Notes under the pieces: model-generated | Databases searched by the model: none | Seen by the model: the letters and a program-made list of their open reading frames with translations, nothing else | What the model was told of the DNA's origin: nothing | Assembly (NCBI RefSeq): GCF_015832195.1 | Contig: NC_052020.1 | Location: forward strand, 62,352,886 to 62,416,885 | Direction: 5' to 3' | Length of the DNA: 64,000 bases | From: Motacilla alba alba | Lineage: Eukaryota > Chordata > Aves > Passeriformes > Motacillidae | In this document: in pieces, positions 21,411 to 32,595 of the stretch | Position numbering within the stretch: the stretch's first letter is position 1 | Layout of the letters: the number at the start of each line of letters is the position of its first letter | Made by a program: the position numbers and the translations under genes

Positions 21411-21886
21411 GAAGCTCGAATGGCGCTTCAAGACATTTATATCAGACCTGGTTTAATTTCATTACCCTTTTTTTTTACATCCACAAAAAAACCCCAGCCC
21501 TCCCCCCCCCCCCCCTCCAGGATCCATCGCTGCTGCTGCCGTGCGTGACGAGAAGCCGTCTTCCCTCTGCCCGGAGCAGCTGAGAGATGGAGCAGCACCC
21601 CAAAGGACTTTCTGCTCAGTGATTATAGCTGAGTTTTAGTGGGAATTCTCTGAGCAATCTGGTGGATTGTGCTTGAACGTGGCCGTGAGGGTAGCTGAGC
21701 ACGGCAGTCCGGATCTGCGAGCCGCGGTGCCGGAGCTCTTTGAAAGGTCGTGGGGGATGCATTCATTCCATTGAATCCCGGCCCTGTGCTGTGCCCAGGC
21801 CCTTTGTACAAAGAGTGTACGGGGAGAAACCAGAACTGCACGTTGCTTGCGATACGTATGGAGTTTTGAAAGCTTTAGTTCTAGCT

Positions 21887-21892
21887 AATAAA
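21887..21892 (+). terminator. Polyadenylation signal, gene copy 3
   Basis: AATAAA in the same context as in copy 1. Confidence 0.65.
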
Positions 21893-22685
21893 AGAAGTTA
21901 GTTTGAAAAAAAGCCAAATAATTTATTTTTTTTTCCTTCAACGTGATACTCTTTGGTGGTGTACGGTGTGTTGTCTTCTTTTTTGGTGTTGTTAACTCTG
22001 TGTCATTTGTTTTTTGAGTGAAGATAACTCTGTGGATGGCTTGGTTTGTATTTGAGGCAGAATTAATTTCAACAGGTTTCTTTAATAGACTTCTGAGATG
22101 TATTGCTGGGATTTTGGCTTTGTTTATCGTAGGTATAAACACAGAGATTTGGTAGGGGCAGCTCGGCTGCTGGAGTTTTGGGTGTTTAAGTGATTGGATG
22201 GCTTTTGTTACCTGCAGTTTTTAATTTTTGAAAGGTTTTTTTACGTAGTGGCTTAAGGTGGTTTTTAGAATTAATTGTCTTGCTTCATGTTGTGTGCAGC
22301 CGGTGGGGGGGGGGGGGGGGGGTTTAGTTTTCTTTTTGGGGACAGGAGCATTTATATGGTGGGTGTTTATAGGCAGTATATATTTTTTTAAAATTTTAGC
22401 AGTGATATTTTTTGACATTTTAATAGCTTAGAATTTTTTTTATGCTTTTCATTAGTTTTTTTTAAATTTAAAATTATTTCTACAGATTATTGTTCATTAC
22501 TTGTGAGTTAGCATAAAGGTAGAGCTTCGGGGGTCTTTTTAGTAATGTTTAGGGTCAGTTGTACAGTCTGGAGTTTAGGGAGCTGGTTTGATTTATTTTG
22601 TACAGGTTTTTGTTTTTCTTAGCAGTTCTTTCCTTTTGGATGTGTATTGGAGTTTTTTGGGTTTCTGAGAAATTGATTGAGGAGG
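21893..22685. other. Gene-flanking sequence, copy 3, ending at gap 1
   Basis: This matches 3583-4385. The last bases (GAGAAATTGATTGAGGAG) share two differences with the copy at 38961 and not with the copies at 4370, 15865 or 26960. No gene is seen. Confidence 0.6.
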
Positions 22686-23685
22686 NNNNNNNNNNNNNNN
22701 NNNNNNNNNNNNNNNNNNNNNNNNNNNNNNNNNNNNNNNNNNNNNNNNNNNNNNNNNNNNNNNNNNNNNNNNNNNNNNNNNNNNNNNNNNNNNNNNNNNN
22801 NNNNNNNNNNNNNNNNNNNNNNNNNNNNNNNNNNNNNNNNNNNNNNNNNNNNNNNNNNNNNNNNNNNNNNNNNNNNNNNNNNNNNNNNNNNNNNNNNNNN
22901 NNNNNNNNNNNNNNNNNNNNNNNNNNNNNNNNNNNNNNNNNNNNNNNNNNNNNNNNNNNNNNNNNNNNNNNNNNNNNNNNNNNNNNNNNNNNNNNNNNNN
23001 NNNNNNNNNNNNNNNNNNNNNNNNNNNNNNNNNNNNNNNNNNNNNNNNNNNNNNNNNNNNNNNNNNNNNNNNNNNNNNNNNNNNNNNNNNNNNNNNNNNN
23101 NNNNNNNNNNNNNNNNNNNNNNNNNNNNNNNNNNNNNNNNNNNNNNNNNNNNNNNNNNNNNNNNNNNNNNNNNNNNNNNNNNNNNNNNNNNNNNNNNNNN
23201 NNNNNNNNNNNNNNNNNNNNNNNNNNNNNNNNNNNNNNNNNNNNNNNNNNNNNNNNNNNNNNNNNNNNNNNNNNNNNNNNNNNNNNNNNNNNNNNNNNNN
23301 NNNNNNNNNNNNNNNNNNNNNNNNNNNNNNNNNNNNNNNNNNNNNNNNNNNNNNNNNNNNNNNNNNNNNNNNNNNNNNNNNNNNNNNNNNNNNNNNNNNN
23401 NNNNNNNNNNNNNNNNNNNNNNNNNNNNNNNNNNNNNNNNNNNNNNNNNNNNNNNNNNNNNNNNNNNNNNNNNNNNNNNNNNNNNNNNNNNNNNNNNNNN
23501 NNNNNNNNNNNNNNNNNNNNNNNNNNNNNNNNNNNNNNNNNNNNNNNNNNNNNNNNNNNNNNNNNNNNNNNNNNNNNNNNNNNNNNNNNNNNNNNNNNNN
23601 NNNNNNNNNNNNNNNNNNNNNNNNNNNNNNNNNNNNNNNNNNNNNNNNNNNNNNNNNNNNNNNNNNNNNNNNNNNNNNNNNNNNN
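22686..23685. other. Assembly gap 1 (exactly 1,000 N)
   Basis: A run of exactly 1,000 N, most likely a placeholder of unknown true size. It begins inside gene-flanking sequence and ends inside island A, so at least the satellite and most of an island A are missing. Frames drawn across it have no meaning. Confidence 0.95.
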
Positions 23686-23772
23686 CGAGCGGCGCTCGGC
23701 GGGCACGCCTGTGTGCGGCGGCGGGCGGCAGGGCGGGCGCGGCGTGTCACGGACGGGCTTGACCTTCTCAAG
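23686..23772 (+). promoter_or_regulatory. CpG island A, copy 3 (5' part lost in gap)
   Basis: Only the last 87 bases before the ATG remain. The TISU element (23769-23780) is the perfect CAAGATGGCGGC. One change, GTGTCACGG for GTGTCGCGG, lies just upstream. Confidence 0.6.
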
Positions 23773-25704
23773 ATGGCGGCAGAAAGGGCGGGACACTGCA
23801 GCTTGGCCAATGATTGCCGAGCGCGGCCGGAGAGCCGAGTGCAGCCGAGTGCAGCCGAGTGCAGCCGAGTGCAGCCGAGTGCTGCCGAGTGCAGCCGAGT
23901 GCTGCCGAGTGCAGCCGAGTGCAGCCCGAGAGCCGGCGGGAGCCCCGGGTGGCCGCGCGCAGCCGAGTTTCCCCTCAAAGCCGATCGTCCCCGACTTTCG
24001 CCGAACCGAGCCCGCTTCAGCCCAGGAGCCGAAACGAGACCGGTTCAGACCAAAAGCCGAAATGAAACGACTTCACGCCGAGAGCCGACCCAGGTGGGAG
24101 CCGCGAGCACCATGAGGGGCCGGCCGGCTCCTGCCGGGCAGGGCGCAGTGGCCGGGGCTCTCCCGGCGCGGCGCCGCCCCTGCGCGCCCGAGGAGCCGCC
24201 GGAGGAGCCGCCGGAGGAGCCGCTTTCCTGCCGGGAGCCGCGCTCCGTCCGGCGCCGGGAGCGCGGGGAGCGATATTGGAAAGGTCTTTGATGTCCTGCT
24301 TTTGACGCGGCTTTTAGGAATTTATTGTATCGTTTTGTTTTGTTTGCAGCTGGTGGATGTGCTGCACTTCTTGAATGTTATGGTTCTCGGCTCAGGTGTT
24401 GATGAGTAGGTTGTTTTGAATTCAGTTTTGTGGTCGGATTTTTTTTTTTTTTTTTTTTTTTTAATTCCCCTTCCCCCCCCCCCCCCCCCTTCCCCCCCCG
24501 CTATGACGTTTTCTAGGGTTTACCGTGGGTTTTATGGGTCGTAGCATGAAGTAGAAGTCAGGTTTTGGATTCTGTGGTGGTGCCTTTTGTTAGCTTGAGT
24601 ATGCAGCGTTTGTTTCGGTGGGTTCGAGGTAGTGTCGTGTAGTTACTTAGGGGTTTTTAATCTTTATAGTCGCATTCGTGTTTCTTATCTTACAGGGCTT
24701 TTATTTCTTTGGATTGTTTGATCGGAGCATATGTTTGATTGTTACGGATCCTTTGGGAGATAGTGTTTCTGGTTACGTTTCTTTTTTGCCTTCACGTTTC
24801 TTACTAGGTGGTATTTTTATTTTGGTAGTTTGAGGCCTTTTGGGGTTTATTGTGTTAGGAATATTTTTTTTTGCTTGTTGCTAATTTAAGTTTATGTGTG
24901 CTATTTAAAAGCCAGCTCCACTTGAGCTGTGGGGAACTAGGAGCATATCTGTTCTGATCTTCCTCTCACCTTTCTTCCCACAGCTGTTTCTGTACTCCTG
25001 ACTTCCCGTCACGCCAGGGACACGTGGCTTGGAGCACAGCAGCCGGATTCCTCACTTAGCCGTGTCAGCTTGGTGCAGGTTACGAATTACAGGGTGACTT
25101 GGAAACCCAGAAACAAAGGGAAGAAGCTGGTATGTCTCTTAGCAGGGGAAAAAAAAAAAAACAAAAAAAAAAAAACCCAAAAAACAAACAAACAAAAAAA
25201 CAAAAAACCAGAACAAAACAAAACAAAAAAAAAACAAAAACCAAACCAAAAAAACCCCTACATCAGGGCAATAATTCAGGGGACTAACACTTCATCTTTA
25301 ACTTTCTTCTGTGCTCAGTCCTCATCGCCGGGAGCCGTGAAAGCCCCCTGAGCTGTAGGTCTCATACAGACCTACCTCGTTTGGTCCAAAAAATCAGTAT
25401 TTTATTACTGTGTGCACACTCAGGGGGAAGATTTTATCCCATATCCCTCAGAGGGACATTAAACCTCCAGTTTCCCTTTTCTTGAACAGTTTGAGAGAGG
25501 ATATTACTTATGTAATTTTTACTGCAGGCATTTGATCTTTTTGAAGACCGTTTGTGCGTGTGCGTGCCCCTAATAGCTGTCCCCTCTCTAACACAGGATG
25601 GGGAAGAAAGGCTGCAGAGCTTCCTGCAACGGGCTGCGAGCGCAAAGAGCGAGGAGGCAGCGGAAGACCGGACTCAGGAATCGGAACGGTTTTCTTGGGT
25701 TTAA
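23773..25704 (+). CDS. Unrecognised three-exon gene, copy 4 (exons 23773-24283, 24984-25129, 25597-25704)
   Basis: The exon structure and phases are intact, with a predicted product of 254 aa. It is the longest form, because nine decamers encode three SRVQ/LPSAAEC blocks, one reading SRVLPSAAEC. Exon 1 ends RYWK as in copy 3. The alternative internal ATG is at 24112. After it come the A-rich tract (25147-25255) and an intact polyadenylation signal. Confidence 0.55.
23834..23923 (+). repeat. Decamer VNTR in exon 1, nine units
   Basis: Nine 10-bp units, the fifth and seventh ending in T. This is the longest allele in the window. Confidence 0.9.
25147..25255 (+). repeat. A-rich tract in intron 2, copy 4
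   Basis: The same kind of tract as in copy 1, the shortest in the window. Confidence 0.85.
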
Positions 25705-26179
25705 GAAGCTCGAATGGCGCTTCAAGACATTTATATCAGACCTGGTTTAATTTCATTACCCTTTTTTTTTACATCCACAAAAAAACCCCAGCCCTCCCCC
25801 CCCCCACCTCCAGGATCCATCGCTGCTGCTGCCGTGCGTGACGAGAAGCCGTCTTCCCTCTGCCCGGAGCAGCTGAGAGATGGAGCAGCACCCCAAAGGA
25901 CTTTCTGCTCAGTGATTATAGCTGAGTTTTAGTGGGAATTCTCGGAGCAATCTGGTGGATTGTGCTTGAACGTGGCCGTGAGGGTAGCTGAGCACGGCAG
26001 TCCGGATCTGCGAGCCGCGGTGCCGGAGCTCTTTGAAAGGTCGTGGGGGATGCATTCATTCCATTGAATCCCGGCCCTGTGCTGTGCCCAGGCCCTTTGT
26101 ACAAAGAGTGTACGGGGAGAAACCAGAACTGCACGTTGCTTGCGATACGTATGGAGTTTTGAAAGCTTTAGTTCTAGCT

Positions 26180-26185
26180 AATAAA
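26180..26185 (+). terminator. Polyadenylation signal, gene copy 4
   Basis: AATAAA followed by T-rich and GT-rich sequence. Confidence 0.65.
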
Positions 26186-28195
26186 AGAAGTTAGTTTGAA
26201 AAAAAGCCAAATAATTTATTTTTTTTTCCTTCAACGTGATACTCTTTGGTGGTGTACGGTGTGTTGTCTTCTTTTTTGGTGTTGTTAACTCTGTGTCATT
26301 TGTTTTTTGAGTGAAGATAACTCTGTGGATGGCTTGGTTTGTATTTGAGGCAGAATTAATTTCAACAGGTTTCTTTAATAGACTTCTGAGATGTATTGCT
26401 GGGATTTTGGCTTAGTTTATCGTAGGTATAAACACAGAGATTTGGTAGGGGCAGCTCGGCTGCTGGAGTTTTGGGTGTTTAAGTGATTGGATGGCTTTTG
26501 TTACCTGCGGTTTTTAATTTTTGAAAGGTTTTTTTACGTAGTGGCTTAAGGTGGTTTTTAGAATTAATTGTCTTGCTTCATGTTGTGTGCAGCCGGTGTG
26601 GGGGGGGGGGGGGGGGGTTTAGTTTTCTTTTTGGGGACAGGAGCATTTATATGGTGGGTGTTTATAGGCAGTATATATTTTTTAAAATTTTAGCAGTGAT
26701 ATTTTTTGACATTTTAATAGCTTAGAATTTTTTTTATGCTTTTCATTAGTTTTTTTTTAAATTTAAAATTATTTCTACAGATTATTGTTCATTACTTGTG
26801 AGTTAGCATAAAGGTAGAGCTTCGGGGGTCTTTTTAGTAATGTTTAGGGTCAGTTGTACAGTCTGGAGTTTAGGGAGCTGGTTTGATTTATTTTGTACAG
26901 GTTTTTGTTTTTCTTAGCAGTTCTTTCCTTTTGGATGTGTATTGGAGTTTTTTGGGTTTCTGAGGAATTGGTTGAGGAGGAAGTTTATGATGAGGAAGCA
27001 CGGAGGTTTTGGGCTAGCTCTAATGGGATTTTTACATTTCTTTATAGATGGGTTTGTTTGAGTTTCTAATCGGGGGGAAGCCTTGTGGGATCTCCGCTCT
27101 GTTGGCAACAGGAGCGGGCTCTGTTTTTCTGTGTTGTGCTGGGATGTGAGCGCGTGGCGGTGCCGAGGAGGGTGCAGCATTTTTGTGGTTCTGATGTGTT
27201 AGGTTAGTGAATTTATGGGGTTCGATATCTAGTTTAAAATAGAAAGAAATATCCATTTAAAAAGATCACATTATAAGGGTAAACATAAGAATCGAAACAA
27301 ATCAAACTGTAATATATAGTATGTTCTTGTAACCTGGTATAACATATACAAAACACAGTCTATTCTATATACGCAAAAATATCTAACTATAGATCGTAAA
27401 TATAAAAATAATGACATACAGTTTAAAATAAACGGGGCGTTTTTTTGGTTTTTATTAGTTGATAGGCAGGTTTTTTACTCAGTAACATAAATAGAAATAA
27501 TCTAAAAATAGAAATCCAAAGATCCAAATATATCTATAATGATATCTATAAATATTACCTATGAATTAATAGAAGTAAGAGAGATATCTAAGAATAGTAT
27601 GTACATATATATGTATATATATTTATGTATATATAAAAATATATTAAAAGGTATTTTATATAACATGTATAATCTACATAATAAATAAAAAATATAAATG
27701 GAAATATGAATATATAATTATGAAAAATGTAATAGCCTAAAAAATTTCCACTATACTACAAGTAATACCTTGAATGTAATACTCTAAAAAATATGGTTTA
27801 AATCAAGGGGGGGGGGGGTTGCTTTTTATTTGGTTTGAGGCGGGGTTTTTTATTTTAATTGATTATTTTAATTATTTTATTTTAAATAATACAGATCTTG
27901 ATAGTGTTACACAGTTCTACATAGAGAGACATATAATCACGATTTAAAAAATATTTCCAGAAATATAAAATATAAATAAATAGAAGGGATAGGAAGAGAT
28001 GTAATATAGAATACAGATAGCACTACACATCAATAGACATTTTAAATGGAAATGGGAATGTAAATATAAAAATTTGGCGTTTTTTCAAACTTAAATGCAG
28101 TTGAAAAGAAAGGGGTTCTTTTTGGCTTTCATTTGGGTAGAGGCAGGGTTTTGTTTTTGTTTTTTTTTTCTTTTTCTCCTTTCGCGTTGTCGGGG
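26186..28195. repeat. Gene-flanking sequence and satellite, copy 4
   Basis: This matches 3583-5590, with an extra G near 27077 that breaks the minus-strand frame conserved in the other copies. G runs lie near 26600-26617 and 27807-27818. Satellite boxes lie at about 27470, 27835 and 28137. Confidence 0.65.
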
Positions 28196-28204
28196 GGGCA
28201 TTGA

Positions 28205-28453
28205 TTCTGGAGGGTTTTTTTGCCGGGGGCGGCTCCCGTTGCGGTGGCAGCTGCCGGTTTTTGCCGCCTTCCCCGGCGGCAGCGCCGCGGCGTGGGGTGG
28301 GGCGGGCGGCGGTGCTGCCACCCTGTGGGCAGAGCGCGGTAGTGCAGGCGAGCGGCGCTCGGCGGCCGAGCGGCGCTCGGCGGGCACGCCTGTGTGCGGC
28401 GGCGGGCGGCAGGGCGGGCGCGGCGTGTCGCGGACAGGCTTGACCTTCTCAAG
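28205..28453 (+). promoter_or_regulatory. CpG island B, copy 3
   Basis: As the other island B copies. Unique change GGACAGGCTTG for GGACGGGCTTG just upstream of the TISU element. Confidence 0.6.
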
Positions 28454-29830
28454 ATGGCGGCAAAAAAGGCGCGCAAATCGGAGGACCGCGGTGCGTCTAC
28501 TGGACTGCCCGCACGGAACACCGGCGCCGGCGCGGCGCGAGCGGGATTTTCTGTGGCGCTTCGGGTACCTTGGAGACGGGCTGTGGGCTCAGCGGCGCCG
28601 CGGACGGGCGTATTTCGGCGGGTTGGTGACAGGCATTGGCGCTAAACGCCTATCTCCCTGCCGAGGTCCCCTCCCCGCCGCCCTGTTGAGTGTGGCGTGT
28701 CGCGGACTGGTTTGACCTTCTCAAGATGGCGGCAAAAAAGGCGCGCAAATCGGAGGACCGCGGTGCGTCTACTGGACTGCCCGCACGGAACACCGGCGCC
28801 GGCGCGGCGCGAGCGGGATTTTCTGTGGCGCTTCGGCTAGCTTGGAGACGGGCTGTGGGCTCAGCGGCGCCGCGGGCGGGCGTATTTCGGCGGGTTTGTG
28901 ACAGGCATTGGCGCTAAACGCCTATCTCCCTGCCGAGGTCCCCTCCCCGCCGCCCTGTTGAGTGTGGCGTGTCGCGGACTGGTTTGACCTTCTCAAGATG
29001 GCGGCAAAAAAGGCGCGCAAATCGGAGGACCGCGGTGCGTCTACTGGACTGCCCGCACGGAACACCGGCGCCGGCGCGGCGCGAGCGGGATTTTCTGTGG
29101 CGCTTCGGCTAGCTTGGAGACGGGCTGTGGGCTCAGCGGCGCCGCGGACGGGCGTATTTCGGCGGGTTGGTGACAGGCATTGGCGCTAAACGCCTATCTC
29201 CCTGCCGAGGTCCCCTCCCCGCCGTCCTGTTGAGTGTGGCGTGTCGCGGACTGGTTTGACCTTCTCAAGATGGCGGCAAAAAAGGCGCGCAAATCGGAGG
29301 ACCGCGGTGCGTCTACTGGACTGCCCGCACGGAACACCGGCGCCGGCGCGGCGCGAGCGGGATTTTCTGTGGCGCTTCGGCTAGCTTGGAGACGGGCTGT
29401 GGGCTCAGCGGCGCCGCGGACGGGCGTATTTCGGCGGGTTGGTGACAGGCATTGGCGCTAAACGCCTATCTCCCTGCCGAGGTCCCCTCCCCGCCGCCCT
29501 GTTGAGTGTGGCGTGTCGCGGACTGGTTTGACCTTCTCAAGATGGCGGCAAAAAAGGCGCGCAAATCGGAGGACCGCGGTGCGTCTACTGGACTGCCCGC
29601 ACGGAACACCGGCGCCGGCGCGGCGCGAGCGGGATTTTCTGTGGCGCTTCGGCTAGCTTGGAGACGGGCTGTGGGCTCAGCGGCGCCGCGGGCGGGCGTA
29701 TTTCGGCGGGTTGGTGACAGGCATTGGCGCTAAACGCCTATCTCCCTGCCGAGGTCCCCTCCCCGCCGCCCTGTTGAGTGTGGCGTGTCGCGGACTGGTT
29801 TGACCTTCTCAAGATGGCGGCAAAAAGGGC
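28439..29830 (+). repeat. 272-bp tandem array 3: five full units and one truncated
   Basis: TISU ATGs lie at 28454, 28726, 28998, 29270, 29542 and 29814, all 272 bp apart. It is the longest array here. All five units keep the 63-codon frame, all carry GGTGCG in place of the GGACCGCGGTCC palindrome, and four share GGCTAGCTTGG. This suggests recent expansion from one unit. Confidence 0.9.
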
Positions 29831-29842
29831 GCGCAAATCCAG

Positions 29843-30086
29843 CTGAGCCGAGTGCAGCCGAGTGCAGCTGAAGAGCCGAGCGTAGCCGGGCGTAGCCGAG
29901 AGTAGCCGAATGCAGCCGAAGAGCCGAGCGTAGCCGACGGTAGCCGAGTGCAGCCGAAGAGCCGAGTGCAGCCGATAATAGCCGGCTTTAGCCGAAGAGC
30001 CGATAATAGCCGACCGTAGCCGAGTGCAGCCGAAGAGCGGGCCATAGCCGAGTGTTGTCGAGAACAGCCGAGTGTAGCCGAAGAGA
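29843..30086 (+). repeat. Decamer array following 272-bp array 3
   Basis: The same decamer order as the other arrays, with one AGCTGAAGAG in place of AGCCGAAGAG near 29867. Confidence 0.9.
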
Positions 30087-31770
30087 CCTAATATAGACTA
30101 CAGACAGCACTACCCATCCATAGACATTTGAAATGGGAATGGCAATGTAAAAATAGGGCATGTTCTCAAACTAAAATGCTGTTTAAAAGAAAGGGGTTCT
30201 TTTTGGCTTGCATTTGCGTAGAGGCAGGGGTGTTATTTAAATCATAATAGTAGTGCCGTGCCTCTCCCGTTTCGTCCCCTTTCGTCCTGTCCCGTCTCCC
30301 CGCCTCCCAGCCATACCAGTGTAAATAAGCAAAACAGAGATATAAATATGGAAATGGGAATATAAATTGTAGATATAAAATTCAAATAAAATAAATATAA
30401 ATAAAGAGAACATGCAGCATAGTTTTGTATTATATCAGGAAGATATTATAATGTTTTATGTCCATTAGATGTTTATGTAAAATATAGAAATACAGATTAT
30501 AAACAGCAACGTCAACGATGTAAAAATAGGAATATATTATAAATATATAAAGATATATAGAAAAGCATAAAATAGAAATAAATACAAAATAACAGAACTA
30601 GATACACTTCATATTACCAATAATACTCTATATATCTTCTTATATTGTAATATATTATGTGTAATATATAATAGATCGATAACTATAGTATATCCGTATA
30701 AGATATATAACAAATTGTAAATTGAATATAAATATGAAGAATATAATATAAAAATAATTAAGTAGGGATAAAAATGAAGGCTTTGTTTTTTTGGTTTTTT
30801 TTTTATATGGTTTTAGGCAGCTTTTTAATTTTACATGTATAACAATTATAAAACTTGAAATCTAAGTATAGAAATATAGAACAAATACATATATAAAATC
30901 TAAGTTAATATAAGTAATAAAATTAGATATTATAAGTATTAAAAATAGATATATTTTTTAGAATATATATAATTATATTTTGCTATATGCTATTTACGTC
31001 TGCAAATGGAATACATCACTATAAAATATAAATGTGAATAGAAATATGAAAAAATAGAAATATAAAAATAATTATTTTTTTTTAAATAACGGTGGGATTT
31101 TTAAAAAAAGTTTGGTTATAGGCAGGGCTTTTACTATAAATAATAAAAAAAGAAATACTGATTAAAAATATAAATCCAAATATAGACCTGTATCATAAAT
31201 ATATAAAGATATAGAAAAATATAAAAGGGAGAAAATTCTAAGTCTTAGAAATTGATAAAATACATAATGTAAATCATACTGTAGCTATAGTATTACATTA
31301 TGATATATATGTATCTATAAATCAAATATATGAATATTAAAGAAATGTAAGTGTGAGTATAATTGTGGAAAATATAAATATAAAACTAAGTATATTTTTA
31401 AATAAAGTGGGTTTTTGTTCTTATTTGTTTAGAGGCAGGGGTTTTTTATCATTTATAATTAATATTAAAAATATGGACAGATTTTGGTTAGAGGCAGGGG
31501 TTTCGTTTTAAAGAACATATGTATTTTAGGAATAGAAATCTAAATTTAGAAATATATATATATAAATCTAATCTAAATATATTTAAATCTAAATATACAA
31601 ATGTATAGATATATATACAAAAGTTTAAATATAAATAAGTATGAGCAATAGGTGTAATATAGAATAGAAATAATTTGTACTTTTATATACACTATAAATG
31701 TAAATGTGAAAAATGTAAAAAATAGTTAAATATAATTTTAAGGAAAGGGTGTTTTGAGGTTTTATTTGGT
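30087..31770. repeat. AT-rich satellite between decamer array 3 and island C copy 2
   Basis: Nearly identical to 6949-8640, including the C-rich insert near 30255-30320. A 6-bp deletion near 31708 (the GAATCT phrase) separates the two copies. No gene is seen. Confidence 0.7.
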
Positions 31771-31809
31771 TACAGGCAGGGTGTTTTTAGTTTTCGTGCG
31801 GGTTTTTTT

Positions 31810-32514
31810 GGGGCATTTATTTTTGATGAGTTTTCGAAGGGGGTCGCACCTGTTGTTCTTGCCCCCCCTTCCCTCCAGGCGAGCGGCAGCCCCCGGCTGC
31901 GGCCGGCGGGAGTGCTGCCGCCCTGTGGACACAGCGCGGCACTGCAGCCCCCCCGAGCCAGCGCCCCGCCCCTCGCAGCTGGGCGCCGGGGGGGCGGGGG
32001 AAGGACGGCTGCCGAGGGAGGGGAGGGCGAGGGGCGGGAGAAGCGAGCGGCGAGCGGGGCGGTGTCTGTAAATAGCGGGGAGGGGCGAAGGTGTTTCAGA
32101 AGCGTAAAGAGACGCCGTGGCTGAGGTGAATGGCGGCGGCGAGGGCGGCACCGGCGGGGCCGGTTTCGGCGGGCGGCAGGGGCGCGGTCGCAGCGGTGCA
32201 CGGGCCGGGGGCATGCGAGCGGCGTCGGAACAGGGCTGCACCCCCCCTAGCCCCCGCGCGCGCCCCGCTCCAGACGGTGGAGGCGACCGCGTGCCGGAAA
32301 ATCCCGGCGGGGCGGCGCCGGTCCGGCGTGCAGGCGGTGCGAGCCGTGCGGAGTCGAGGGGGGCTTTGCCGGGCCGGCGGGCGGAAGAGGCGGCGCGGGC
32401 GCTGCGCTGGTCCCGGCCGGTGCCGGTCGCTCTGTCCGCTCCCCGCGAGGAGAACGAGCCAACGTCCCGTCACGTTTCAGCAATACCAAATCACCTCATC
32501 TCTTCTTAATCCAG
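31810..32514 (+). promoter_or_regulatory. CpG island C, copy 2
   Basis: It differs from copy 1 by small indels, for example GGCACCGGCGGGG near 32148 against GGCCCGGCGGGG. These shift any long frame in the island, so I regard the island as regulatory or 5' untranslated. Confidence 0.55.
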
Positions 32515-32595
32515 GCAGGCCCTGCGACGACGGCGTCGGCCTCCGAGCGCAGCCGAAGCGTGCGCCCCGAGGAGCCGGGCATTCTTAGGAGAATG
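32515..32595 (+). CDS. Exon of island-C unit, copy 2 (partial gene)
   Basis: The same 81-nt exon with intact acceptor and GTGAGTAG donor. It differs from copy 1 at two bases (GGCCCT for GGCTCT, and GAGCCGGGC for GAGCCCGGC), one of them changing a residue (S to P). Confidence 0.5.

Noticed and set aside
22555..24115. Frames of 360-505 codons spanning 22.6-24.1 kb, and similar ones at 41.5-42.9 kb
   Set aside because: They run through 1,000 N. The translated part is unknown sequence, not an open frame.
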